Positions 8,139 to 15,815 of a stretch of 64,000 nucleotides of DNA are shown piece by piece. Both the position numbers and the translations under genes were made by a program. Origin of the DNA: Planctomycetota bacterium (GTDB lineage Bacteria > Planctomycetota > Phycisphaerae > Phycisphaerales > SM1A02). The stretch is taken from positions 186,001 to 250,000 of the forward strand of contig JACZRS010000001.1 in the NCBI GenBank assembly GCA_022574595.1, given 5' to 3'. The notes below the pieces were generated by a model that was not told the DNA's origin, ran no database searches, and saw nothing but the letters and a program-made list of their open reading frames with translations. How positions within the stretch are numbered: position 1 is the stretch's first letter; every line of letters starts with the position of its first letter.

Positions 8139-8936
8139 ATGTTTAACTTGGCCGAACCTAAATCACGTCATAAAGCCCTTACTCGCAACACCTTCTGTAT
8201 TGTTGTGTTTGTACTTCTTCTTGTTGGAGCTACAACTGCCAATGCTGGAGAGCGACGTTTCACCTTCACCTATGAAGCGGCTACACACGCTCCAGGCGAT
8301 GTTGAATATGAACAATGGATCACTTGGAAGACCGACAAGGACACCGATTCAGCCTTCGATCGAATTGATGTCCGACACGAACTCGAATTTGGCATTACAG
8401 ATGATTTTCAGTTGGCGCTATACCTTTCGGATTGGCGTTACCAACGCGGCAGTTCCGTTGGTGATGGCACAGAGTGGCGCGACGTGGCAATCGAACTAAT
8501 GTACAACATCTCCGACCCTGCAACAGAATCGATCGGCTTCACACTCTACGGCGAACTCAAAATCGGCGATGAATTGCTGGAACTCGAAGGTAAAATCATT
8601 GCCCAGAAAAACTTCGGCAAATGGGTTTTCGCCTACAACGCAACCATTGAAGCTGAATGGGAAGGTTCTAACTACAGCGAAGATAAGGGTGAATTTCAAC
8701 AAACCCTAGGCGGTAGCTACCAATTCTCACCGAAAATTTTCGCCGGCTTCGAACTATTACACGAAATCGAATACGACGATTGGGACACATGGGGCGATCA
8801 TCTTCTCTATGCAGGGCCGAACGCTTCTTATCGCGCAGATCAATGGTGGGTGACAGTTACGCCACTTTTTCAGCTAACAGATTCTGAAAGTGAAGCAAAC
8901 TTTCAGCTTCGACTTATTTTCGGGATTGATTTCTAA
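8139..8936 (+). CDS. Predicted outer-membrane beta-barrel protein
   Basis: A 265-residue protein with an N-terminal signal anchor or signal peptide (hydrophobic core IVVFVLLLVGA, cleavage after TANA) and then only alternating polar/aromatic strands such as FQLALYLSDWRYQ, IGFTLYGELKIG and WVFAYNATIEAEWEG. It ends in phenylalanine (LRLIFGIDF), the usual C-terminal signal for the outer-membrane barrel assembly machinery. I cannot name the family. ATG 8139 is preceded by AAGG at eight bases; the upstream in-frame extension has no such site. A monohaem lipoprotein follows after 26 bp and is probably co-transcribed. Confidence 0.75.
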   Translation: MFNLAEPKSRHKALTRNTFCIVVFVLLLVGATTANAGERRFTFTYEAATHAPGDVEYEQWITWKTDKDTDSAFDRIDVRHELEFGITDDFQLALYLSDWRYQRGSSVGDGTEWRDVAIELMYNISDPATESIGFTLYGELKIGDELLELEGKIIAQKNFGKWVFAYNATIEAEWEGSNYSEDKGEFQQTLGGSYQFSPKIFAGFELLHEIEYDDWDTWGDHLLYAGPNASYRADQWWVTVTPLFQLTDSESEANFQLRLIFGIDF

Positions 8937-8962
8937 AATCGTACAGCTTAAGAAAACGAAGA

Positions 8963-9295
8963 ATGTTACAACGAACCATCATTTTGGCGCTATTACTTTT
9001 TAGCTCGCTCATCTTGAGCTGCGCAACCATTGAGGAACTGGCTCCACTAGTCGATGAAGCAGCGGTGAATCTTGCGATATCAAGCGGCGTAGATCCTAGC
9101 ATGGCAGCACGGGGTCGTACGATCTATATCACCTCTTGCGTGCGTTGCCATAGCCCCGAGCCGGTCGCTGGCTACAACCTTGTGTATTGGCAAACCTACA
9201 TTCTGCCGAAAATGGCCAAGCGCAGCAAACTAAGTGAAACTGACACCCAAGCTCTCGAAGCATACATAAAGCTCACACTGCAAGCGGTAAAGTAG
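8963..9295 (+). CDS. Monohaem c-type cytochrome lipoprotein
   Basis: A 110-residue protein with a lipoprotein signal (LILSC, Cys20 to be lipidated) and one covalent haem site CVRCH. ILPKM downstream offers a methionine as the second axial ligand, giving a small class I cytochrome c fold. It should be tethered to a membrane facing the periplasm and carry single electrons. Its place directly behind the barrel gene suggests a shared job. The electron donor and acceptor are unknown. Confidence 0.82.
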   Translation: MLQRTIILALLLFSSLILSCATIEELAPLVDEAAVNLAISSGVDPSMAARGRTIYITSCVRCHSPEPVAGYNLVYWQTYILPKMAKRSKLSETDTQALEAYIKLTLQAVK

Positions 9296-9478
9296 CTATC
9301 AACTAGAAGAGATGACGGCATGCCCTGTCACCTGTCTCCTGAATCTATCATGAAAACGCGACCAATCCCGATCCCGATGGATTTGGGACAGGTGGAATCG
9401 GGACGGCTTTATAGCGCATGGCTCATCCCGCATCCCGCATCCCTCATGGCTCAAGTCTCAAGACTCAAGACTCAGGAC
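9296..9478 (+). repeat. Intergenic repeat region with inverted and short tandem repeats
   Basis: No gene. The stretch holds repeated ATCCCGAT units, a 16-base segment TGGAATCGGGACGGCT (9393-9408) that recurs inverted at 45021-45036, a tandem CATCCCG series (about 9428-9450), and a tandem CTCAAGA/CTCAGGA series (about 9452-9480). The composition differs from the neighbouring genes. Confidence 0.6.
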
Positions 9479-9931
9479 TCAGTTCCCTTCTTCTACATCA
9501 TATCCTGCTGCTTTCCAGCCGCTGAGGCCGCCGCGTAGAGTTTTGACATCTTCGTACCCTAGTTGCATTAGGCGTTTACTCATGGCATTAGCTTTGGGGT
9601 CGTTGTAAGTTGAGCCATATACAACTATCACCTCATATTTCTGAAGAATGTGGTGATCCTTTGCCACATTTTGAAAGGGTAGATTGACTGCACCGGGTAT
9701 GTGTCCCAGGCGAAAATCGCGCTCACTTCGCGGGTCAAGCCACACGCCAACCGTGGTTCCACCCAGTCCTAGCAGTTTGGATCGGCCTTGAACTATCGCC
9801 TGTGCATCGCCTGCGTTAATAAGCGAAATATCGCGGTCGCTAGTCTTATTAGAGCAGCCAAACAAGCTAGTGCTTACAGTTAGAATCAGCATAATCGCCA
9901 AAGTTTTACGGGCGTTAAAACCTGCGTTCAT
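9479..9931 (-). CDS. Rhodanese-like lipoprotein lacking the catalytic cysteine
   Basis: A 150-residue protein with a lipoprotein signal (SLFGC) and a rhodanese fold: WLDPRSERDFRLGHIPGAVN is the CH2A region and LRGGLSGWKAAGYDV the C-terminal helix motif. The active-site loop that should carry Cys reads VVYGSTYND, with no cysteine, so sulfur transfer is unlikely and a binding role is inferred. ATG 9931 follows GGAG at eight bases in the minus orientation; two further upstream starts are less favoured. It is divergent from the DsbD-alpha-like gene. Confidence 0.8.
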   Translation of the reverse strand: MNAGFNARKTLAIMLILTVSTSLFGCSNKTSDRDISLINAGDAQAIVQGRSKLLGLGGTTVGVWLDPRSERDFRLGHIPGAVNLPFQNVAKDHHILQKYEVIVVYGSTYNDPKANAMSKRLMQLGYEDVKTLRGGLSGWKAAGYDVEEGN

Positions 9932-10167
9932 TGCGTTTACTCCATCCATCAAATTATCACAGAATCCAAAAAAGTCCTTTATATTCAGCACTCAGCAAAA
10001 TAAGGGAACCAGGAACACCAAATGGTAGTCTATAATGATGAGCATTAAAATAGAAAATGCAATGACCTCCCCGGAACCACCAACAATCCCCAATAAACCT
10101 CGGGAATATAATGCCCTAATATGTGCCTCTTATAAGTAGATGATAAGTCGTTTTCAGGAGATTTGTC

Positions 10168-11127
10168 TTGTTTCCTATGTATTTTAAGTCAGTAGAATTG
10201 TTTAAGAAGGCCAACTTGGCGCACTGGCCATACGTCCTGTACGCTGCATATCTTGGGATATTTCTCCTTGGCTTTGGGGCAAGCGCAACAAGCCCCGCAC
10301 CGCCATCCGTATCGCCAACTGATTCTAAGAAACCAGCAGTAGCGTCAGCTGAGGAGTTAGCCAAGCTCCGCACGAAAATTGATATAAAGACAGTCCATCC
10401 CGGCCAAGCATTTAATTTGGTATTGATCTTTGATATTCAGCCGCAGTGGCATATTTATTGGAAGAATCCGGGCGAAGGAGCTCCTTCACCTGATGTTGTT
10501 GTCCAAGTGCCTGACGGTTTTAAGGTTGGCAAGATTCGTTGGCCTCGCCCTATCGAGATGGATTCACCATTTGGGCCTGAGTATGTTTATGAAAAACAAG
10601 CTGCCTTGTTTGTGCCGATTACTGCTCCTAAGAAACTTAGTGATGGGCAGATAGAGATCAAAGCCGATGTACGCTGGGCGGTTTGTAAACACATCTGTCT
10701 TTGGGGTTCTGATAAGCAAACATTAAAACTCGCAACATCATCATCCAGCAGAGAACTTAAAAGCAAGGATGCGCAGATTGATCCTGAAATTACAAAGTTG
10801 TCTAAGCGTTTACCCAAGCCACTAAAAAATTCCAAAGACACTGATAGCGCAGCAGCATCTTTTGACGGCTCAAAGTTGACAATAACAGGTCCAGCGCATG
10901 GGTTTAGCAGTGTTAAGTTCTTCCCTGGTTTTTCGCCTGGTGTTACCTACTCATGGTCACAGGCAATAATCCAGGATGGCCGATTTACATTAATTGTCGA
11001 TATCAAAATTAATCGACTAAATACGCTGAGCAAGCCTATCGTACTAGAGGGTTTGGTGGCTCTAGGTAGCAAACTTGATGATCCATCTTATGAATTTCAA
11101 GTTCCCGTTCCTAAACAATCGAGGTAG
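10168..11127 (+). CDS. DsbD N-terminal (alpha) domain-like protein
   Basis: A 319-residue protein with a hydrophobic N-terminal segment (about 20-40), then a Pro/Ser-rich linker and a domain resembling the periplasmic alpha domain of DsbD/ScsB: VHPGQAFNLVLIFDIQPQWH, IYWKNPGEGAPSP and VRWAVCKHICLWG. Cys173 and Cys177 form the CxxxC pair that relays disulfide exchange in that family. The membrane and thioredoxin-like domains of full DsbD are absent, so a partner must supply electrons. The TTG start has an AGGAG seven bases upstream; ATG 10177 is the alternative. A redoxin gene follows after 38 bp. Confidence 0.78.
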   Translation: MFPMYFKSVELFKKANLAHWPYVLYAAYLGIFLLGFGASATSPAPPSVSPTDSKKPAVASAEELAKLRTKIDIKTVHPGQAFNLVLIFDIQPQWHIYWKNPGEGAPSPDVVVQVPDGFKVGKIRWPRPIEMDSPFGPEYVYEKQAALFVPITAPKKLSDGQIEIKADVRWAVCKHICLWGSDKQTLKLATSSSSRELKSKDAQIDPEITKLSKRLPKPLKNSKDTDSAAASFDGSKLTITGPAHGFSSVKFFPGFSPGVTYSWSQAIIQDGRFTLIVDIKINRLNTLSKPIVLEGLVALGSKLDDPSYEFQVPVPKQSR

Positions 11128-11165
11128 TATTTCTTACTAATCAGAGATCTTGGGAGATTCGAAAC

Positions 11166-11798
11166 ATGAAAACTTTAGCAAAGAAATTTCATATCGTTGG
11201 CATTTGTGCGGTGCTTGTGTGCCTTACAGCTGCTATGGCAATAGATGACGAGGAAAAAGAGGAAGAAAAAGCCAAGCTAGGTGAAAAAGCGCCGGACTTT
11301 AAGCTTTTTGATACTAAAGATCAGCAGCGCAGCCTGTCGGATTACAAAGACAAAATCATTGTCTTGGAATGGACCAACCCCGAATGTGAATTTGTAAGCA
11401 ATATTTATCGAACCAAGGAAATGCAAAAGGCTTACAAAGATGTCAAGAAGATCGACAAGTCCATTGTCTGGCTGGCAATTAACAGTAGTTCAAAGACAAC
11501 AGCTGCGAAAAACAACTTCTGGATCCAAAAGTACAGCATTAAATACCCAATTCTTTTAGACCAAAATGGAGCGGTGGCAAAAACCTATAACGTTAGGCGT
11601 ACGCCTCACATGGTCGTCATTGATAATGAAGGTATTGTTCGATACCAAGGTGCAATCGACGATAACAATCTAATGCTCAAGAAGTCTGATGAAATAACTA
11701 ATTATGTTGCTAAAGCGGTGCAGCAAATTGTTGATGATGAAACCGTATCAACTGATACAACCAAAACATATGGGTGCGCCATCAAACAATCGCACTAA
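11166..11798 (+). CDS. Exported redoxin-domain protein (AhpC/TSA / thioredoxin-like)
   Basis: A 210-residue protein with a signal peptide, a very acidic linker (DDEEKEEEKA) and a redoxin domain: GEKAPDFKLFDTKDQQ, IIVLEWTNPECEFV and VRRTPHMVVIDNEG with the cis-Pro loop. Only Cys74 lies in the active-site loop (NPEC, no CxxC), as in 1-Cys-like redoxins; a second Cys204 is in the C-terminal YGCAIK motif, common in this family. It probably reduces peroxides or protein thiols outside the cytoplasm. It lies just behind the DsbD-alpha-like gene and could be its redox partner. GGGAG precedes the ATG. Confidence 0.82.
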   Translation: MKTLAKKFHIVGICAVLVCLTAAMAIDDEEKEEEKAKLGEKAPDFKLFDTKDQQRSLSDYKDKIIVLEWTNPECEFVSNIYRTKEMQKAYKDVKKIDKSIVWLAINSSSKTTAAKNNFWIQKYSIKYPILLDQNGAVAKTYNVRRTPHMVVIDNEGIVRYQGAIDDNNLMLKKSDEITNYVAKAVQQIVDDETVSTDTTKTYGCAIKQSH

Positions 11799-11851
11799 GA
11801 AAAATGCTTATGTTTGATTTGCTGTTTATTATCAGGTGACCAGTACAGTTG

Positions 11852-12964
11852 CTACTGCAAATTGACTGGCATTATCACATATGTGAAGTCTTTATCAGTG
11901 CGTAAAACGCCCGGTTTATTAGGGGCTTTAAGCTCCATGGTGATTTTCTCACTATTTACAACGTTTAGTGCATCAGTAATAAAACCTGGATTAAAGCCTA
12001 TTTCTAAAGGCTCACCTTGATAATCATCAAGCTTGACTTCAACGGTGGCCTCACCCATTTCCGGTGCGCGACTACTTAGGGTTAGCGAGTCATTTTCGAA
12101 GTGTAAGCGAACGCCTTTGGATTCTTCATTGGTGAGCAAAGCTGCTCTACGAATTGCGCTCGAAAGTGTTGTAGTGTCGAATGTGACTTTCTTGTCATGG
12201 TCACTTGGGATGACATCTTCAAAGGGCGGGAATGCACCCTCGACAAGACTGCTCGAAAGCACAGCAGCATCGGCACCTTCACCAACACTAAGTCGAATGC
12301 GATTGTCTTCAACTGCAATCCGAACAGTCGCTTCAGGATCGTCTAATAGTTTAGTAATGAGTTTCAGGGCTTTGCTGGGAATGATGCACGAAGTTGTATC
12401 TTCGCCAACCAGACATTCACCTTTTGCCATGGCTAAGCGCCTGCCATCTGTTGCTATAAGCCGCAGGTTACGTTTATTACGATCAAAAAGCACACCATTG
12501 ATTGCGTAGCGACTGTGTTCTGAAGCTGCAGCGAAAAGCGTTAGACCTATTAGCGATTGGAGTACACCTGCTGCGATTTCACAATCAATGGTTGCATCAT
12601 CAAAGTCCACGACTGGTGGAAACTCGCTGGGATCAAATCCAAAGATTTTAAAGTGTGCATCTGCACCGCGAATGTGCATAGTGTGATCTTCCATCTCCAG
12701 CGTAAGAGTTTGATCATCACAAGCGCGCACGATTTGCGTAATCTTGTCAGCTGGCACAAGGGCTTCGCCTGTTTGTTCTATCTCAACCTGTTCGACACCC
12801 ATTTTCAGTGCGACTTCAAGATCAGTTGCAGCTAACATCAACAAGCCATCCGCAGTAGAAAGCTTCAGGCAGCGCAAGACTGGCGTGGGTGTACGGTTTG
12901 GTACAACACTTCCAACAACATTTAGTGCATCAACTAATGCAGCACGATCACAAAGCACCTTCAT
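11852..12964 (-). CDS. dnaN: DNA polymerase III beta subunit (sliding clamp)
   Basis: A 370-residue protein of normal length that aligns over three clamp domains. It begins MKVLCDRAALVDALNVVGSV and has the diagnostic LIATDGRRLAMAK in the middle domain, and it ends TYVIMPVNLQ, equivalent to the MPM(R/N)L ending that closes the protein-binding pocket. The dimeric ring tethers polymerase and other factors to DNA. It is not next to dnaA, recF or gyrB here, unlike the common dnaA-dnaN arrangement, and no DnaA-box cluster was seen nearby. It is convergent with the redoxin gene. Confidence 0.95.
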   Translation of the reverse strand: MKVLCDRAALVDALNVVGSVVPNRTPTPVLRCLKLSTADGLLMLAATDLEVALKMGVEQVEIEQTGEALVPADKITQIVRACDDQTLTLEMEDHTMHIRGADAHFKIFGFDPSEFPPVVDFDDATIDCEIAAGVLQSLIGLTLFAAASEHSRYAINGVLFDRNKRNLRLIATDGRRLAMAKGECLVGEDTTSCIIPSKALKLITKLLDDPEATVRIAVEDNRIRLSVGEGADAAVLSSSLVEGAFPPFEDVIPSDHDKKVTFDTTTLSSAIRRAALLTNEESKGVRLHFENDSLTLSSRAPEMGEATVEVKLDDYQGEPLEIGFNPGFITDALNVVNSEKITMELKAPNKPGVLRTDKDFTYVIMPVNLQ

Positions 12965-13200
12965 CTGTTTTTAATCCCTTAATAATTAGTTTGGTTTTTT
13001 AATGCCTAAAAGTGTACCAATCGCAGCGATGTGCGTAAGAATATGCCAACAATCTGTCGATTGTGCAGGTAATTCGATGGATTTGGGATCCTTCTGGACA
13101 AAGAGGCATAGTTTGCTTATGGCCACAGTCCATGGGATACTCCCAAGTCATCGTTAAAAAAAGCAGTAATAGGCCGTCTATGTAGTAGGAAGGGTACTGA

Positions 13201-15165
13201 ATGTCGTTTGAAGCAGCAGTTCACGCAAAGGCAATACAACTTAATCACGCTAGTCTGGACATGTGCGCCACAGCTGGTAGTGGGCATCCAACCACAGCTT
13301 TAAGCCTGGGTCATATTGTGACGGTGCTGCTGTATCACAGCATGCGCTGGCTACCAGAGCACCCTCAATACCCAACTTCAGACCGCCTGGTGCTATCAGA
13401 AGGCCATGCTGTACCTTTGATATATGCTGCCCTGGCAGATTTAGGCACAGTCGTAGGTAGTGGAGCTTCATCGAGACCTTTGACGCAAGATGATCTTCAG
13501 ACCTTACGCGAAGCGGAATCTGTGCTGGATGGTCACCCAAGCCCTATGGAGGGTGTTACCTTCTTCGACGCAGCCACTGGATCGCTGGGCCAGGGGCTTT
13601 CTGTAGCCTGTGGCTTAGGTATAGCAGCTAAAAACGACGGCTTGGATCGACGTATTTACTGCATAATCGGCGATGGCGAATCTCGTGAAGGGCAAATACA
13701 CGAAGCTTTGGACTTCATGGCCGATCATAAATTGACCAATGTTCTGCCTATCTTCAACTGTAACGGCTATGGACAGGCGGACGCGGTTAGTCGCCAACAA
13801 TCGCCTGAAACAATGGTCAAGAAACTGGAAGCCTTCGGCTTTATGGTTGTCGATGTCGATGGACATAATCCAGAAGCTATCCAGAAAGCCATTGAACAAT
13901 TTGTGGATAACCAGCAATCGGATCAACCATTTGCATTAGTCGCTCGAACTGTCAAAGGCTGGGGCGTTGCATCTATGCAAGGTGGCGGGTGGCACGGAAA
14001 GCCAACAACTAAGGACGCATTGGACCAAGCGCATTCTGAACTGAACGCAACTGGTGTTGGACTGACTTCTGCTCTTGCGGGTGATGATCTGCGTATCTAC
14101 CCACCGGTTGAACATGCTAATCAACAGACAACTTCAAAAGACCCAATCAGCTTCAAGGAAGCATTAAATCTCTACGGCATGCAGAAGGTATTAGCAAGTG
14201 GAAAGCTGGCAACCAGAAAAGCCTATGGCTTGGCGCTTCAAGCAATCGGACACGCAAACTCGGATGTTTACGCACTGGATTGTGATGTCAGTAATTCAAC
14301 GTTTGCAGAAAACTTCGCCAAAGATGATGCACTTGCCAATCGATTTGTTGAATGCAAAATCGCGGAACAAAATATGTTCTCAGTTGCGGTCGGCCTCTCC
14401 GCTGGCGGCAAGGTCCCCTTCTGCTCAACTTTTGGGAAATTTGTAACTCGAGGTTACGACCAAATAGAAATGGCAATGAACTCAGGCGCTAACATAAAAA
14501 TTGTCGGAAGCCATTGCGGAGTATCTTTAGCAGCAGATGGACCAAGCCAAATGGCATTACCTGATGTTGCGTGGTTTAGAAGCTTATCAGCTGTAAAAGA
14601 CCATCGGGGCAACCCGGGGTGCTACGTCTTGCAACCAGCCGACGCTTACGCTGCTTATGCGCTTACTGTTGCCATGGCGGAATACCAAGGCGTTTGCTAC
14701 ATGAGAACAACCAGGCCGGAGGTCGAGTTTATCTATTCCCAAGATACCATCTTTAATCTAGGCGGGTTTGAAACCTTAACCGAAGGTAGAGACCTGTTAA
14801 TTGTTTCAGCGGGCTACATGCTGCACGAATGCAATAAAGCTCTTGATTCACTTGATAAAGCTGGAATTGATGCAACGCTTGTCGATTTATATTCGCTGCC
14901 GTTTGAAAGTGATTCATTGCTTGATATTGCCAACCAAAACGGCGGGAATATCCTGACCGTAGAAGATAACTATGGCGGAGGAATAGGTTCAGCAGTTGCC
15001 GATGCCGTTACAGATTCTGGCGATGCGTTCACTATCCAACAGATGTACGTTCGAAAGATCCCCAAATCTGCACGCAGCGAACAAGCAATACTAAAACTCT
15101 GCGGACTACATCACACAGATATCACCCGAACCGCAGCAGAAATGGTCGGCGTAGTAGCAGTCTAG
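13201..15165 (+). CDS. tkt: Transketolase
   Basis: A 654-residue single-chain enzyme of normal size. The N-terminal thiamine-diphosphate domain shows GSGHPTTALSLGHIVTVLLY and the GDGESREGQ motif that binds the Mg-diphosphate; the pyrimidine-binding domain contains VECKIAEQNMFSVAVGLSAG with the glutamate that activates the cofactor; the C-terminal domain contains LTVEDNYGGGIG. It moves two-carbon ketol units between sugar phosphates in the pentose phosphate pathway. A transaldolase lies at about 27 kb. AGGAAGG precedes the ATG. Its stop codon shares the palindrome CTAG with the stop of the convergent lipoprotein gene. Confidence 0.95.
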   Translation: MSFEAAVHAKAIQLNHASLDMCATAGSGHPTTALSLGHIVTVLLYHSMRWLPEHPQYPTSDRLVLSEGHAVPLIYAALADLGTVVGSGASSRPLTQDDLQTLREAESVLDGHPSPMEGVTFFDAATGSLGQGLSVACGLGIAAKNDGLDRRIYCIIGDGESREGQIHEALDFMADHKLTNVLPIFNCNGYGQADAVSRQQSPETMVKKLEAFGFMVVDVDGHNPEAIQKAIEQFVDNQQSDQPFALVARTVKGWGVASMQGGGWHGKPTTKDALDQAHSELNATGVGLTSALAGDDLRIYPPVEHANQQTTSKDPISFKEALNLYGMQKVLASGKLATRKAYGLALQAIGHANSDVYALDCDVSNSTFAENFAKDDALANRFVECKIAEQNMFSVAVGLSAGGKVPFCSTFGKFVTRGYDQIEMAMNSGANIKIVGSHCGVSLAADGPSQMALPDVAWFRSLSAVKDHRGNPGCYVLQPADAYAAYALTVAMAEYQGVCYMRTTRPEVEFIYSQDTIFNLGGFETLTEGRDLLIVSAGYMLHECNKALDSLDKAGIDATLVDLYSLPFESDSLLDIANQNGGNILTVEDNYGGGIGSAVADAVTDSGDAFTIQQMYVRKIPKSARSEQAILKLCGLHHTDITRTAAEMVGVVAV

Positions 15166-15779
15166 TTCATAATCTCAGCGGGAATAGATAGTGTCCACTG
15201 CGCTTGTGATTGTTGATCAACAACAGTTATTTGCTGGTCAGTAATTGCAAGCTCAAGCGCTTCATATCCACTTGGAAATGTTGAATTAGAATTTCGCTTT
15301 GATCGACCCTTAGTCTGTTGTATGCGGTATTGATCTAAAGCTGTATCATTACTAGATCCAACCACCCAAACTGGACTATCCAAATCGCCGGTTAATGCAA
15401 TCAGTCTTACATCTTTTACGCAGGGATCATCAAGCGGGATGTTTTTGAACTTGCCATCGTATTTAACGGTACCAACTAAGAAAATGTACCAGTTGTTTCC
15501 GTTAATAGTGCAGTGCGCCAGCAATAAGCCGTTCACATCTGTTTGTGAAGATGCAATTATGGGGATGCCACCACTCTTTGCGTTGATAAGCCTAAAGCTT
15601 TTTTGTGATGGCCTATCTTTGCTATTGACATTGCGCAGTGCGTTGTAATTGCCACCCGCTTGCTTGATGATGTATGACTCAACGGAAGTTTGCCATCTGC
15701 TTAATGGTTTAGTAGCTGAGCTGCATCCTGCAATTAAGCCTGCAAAGATCAATAATACGATAATTTGTAATCTTCTCAT
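15162..15779 (-). CDS. Putative lipoprotein of unknown function
   Basis: A 205-residue protein with a clear lipoprotein signal (LIFAGLIAGCSS, lipidated Cys19). The mature part is predicted mostly beta (SFRLINAKSGGIPIIASSQT, HCTINGNNWYIFLVGTVKYD) and has two further cysteines. I do not recognise a family. It is convergent with transketolase and overlaps it by four bases at the stop codons. It is 36 bp downstream of the ankyrin gene on the same strand, and may be part of that transcription unit. Confidence 0.65.
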   Translation of the reverse strand: MRRLQIIVLLIFAGLIAGCSSATKPLSRWQTSVESYIIKQAGGNYNALRNVNSKDRPSQKSFRLINAKSGGIPIIASSQTDVNGLLLAHCTINGNNWYIFLVGTVKYDGKFKNIPLDDPCVKDVRLIALTGDLDSPVWVVGSSNDTALDQYRIQQTKGRSKRNSNSTFPSGYEALELAITDQQITVVDQQSQAQWTLSIPAEIMN

Positions 15780-15815
15780 ACCTCTAATCTCACCCTTTCA
15801 CAATCATTAGAACAA

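Noticed and set aside
12965-13200. Possible replication origin between dnaN and transketolase
   Set aside because: TTATGGCCACA is not a DnaA box and no repeats or AT-rich block were found.
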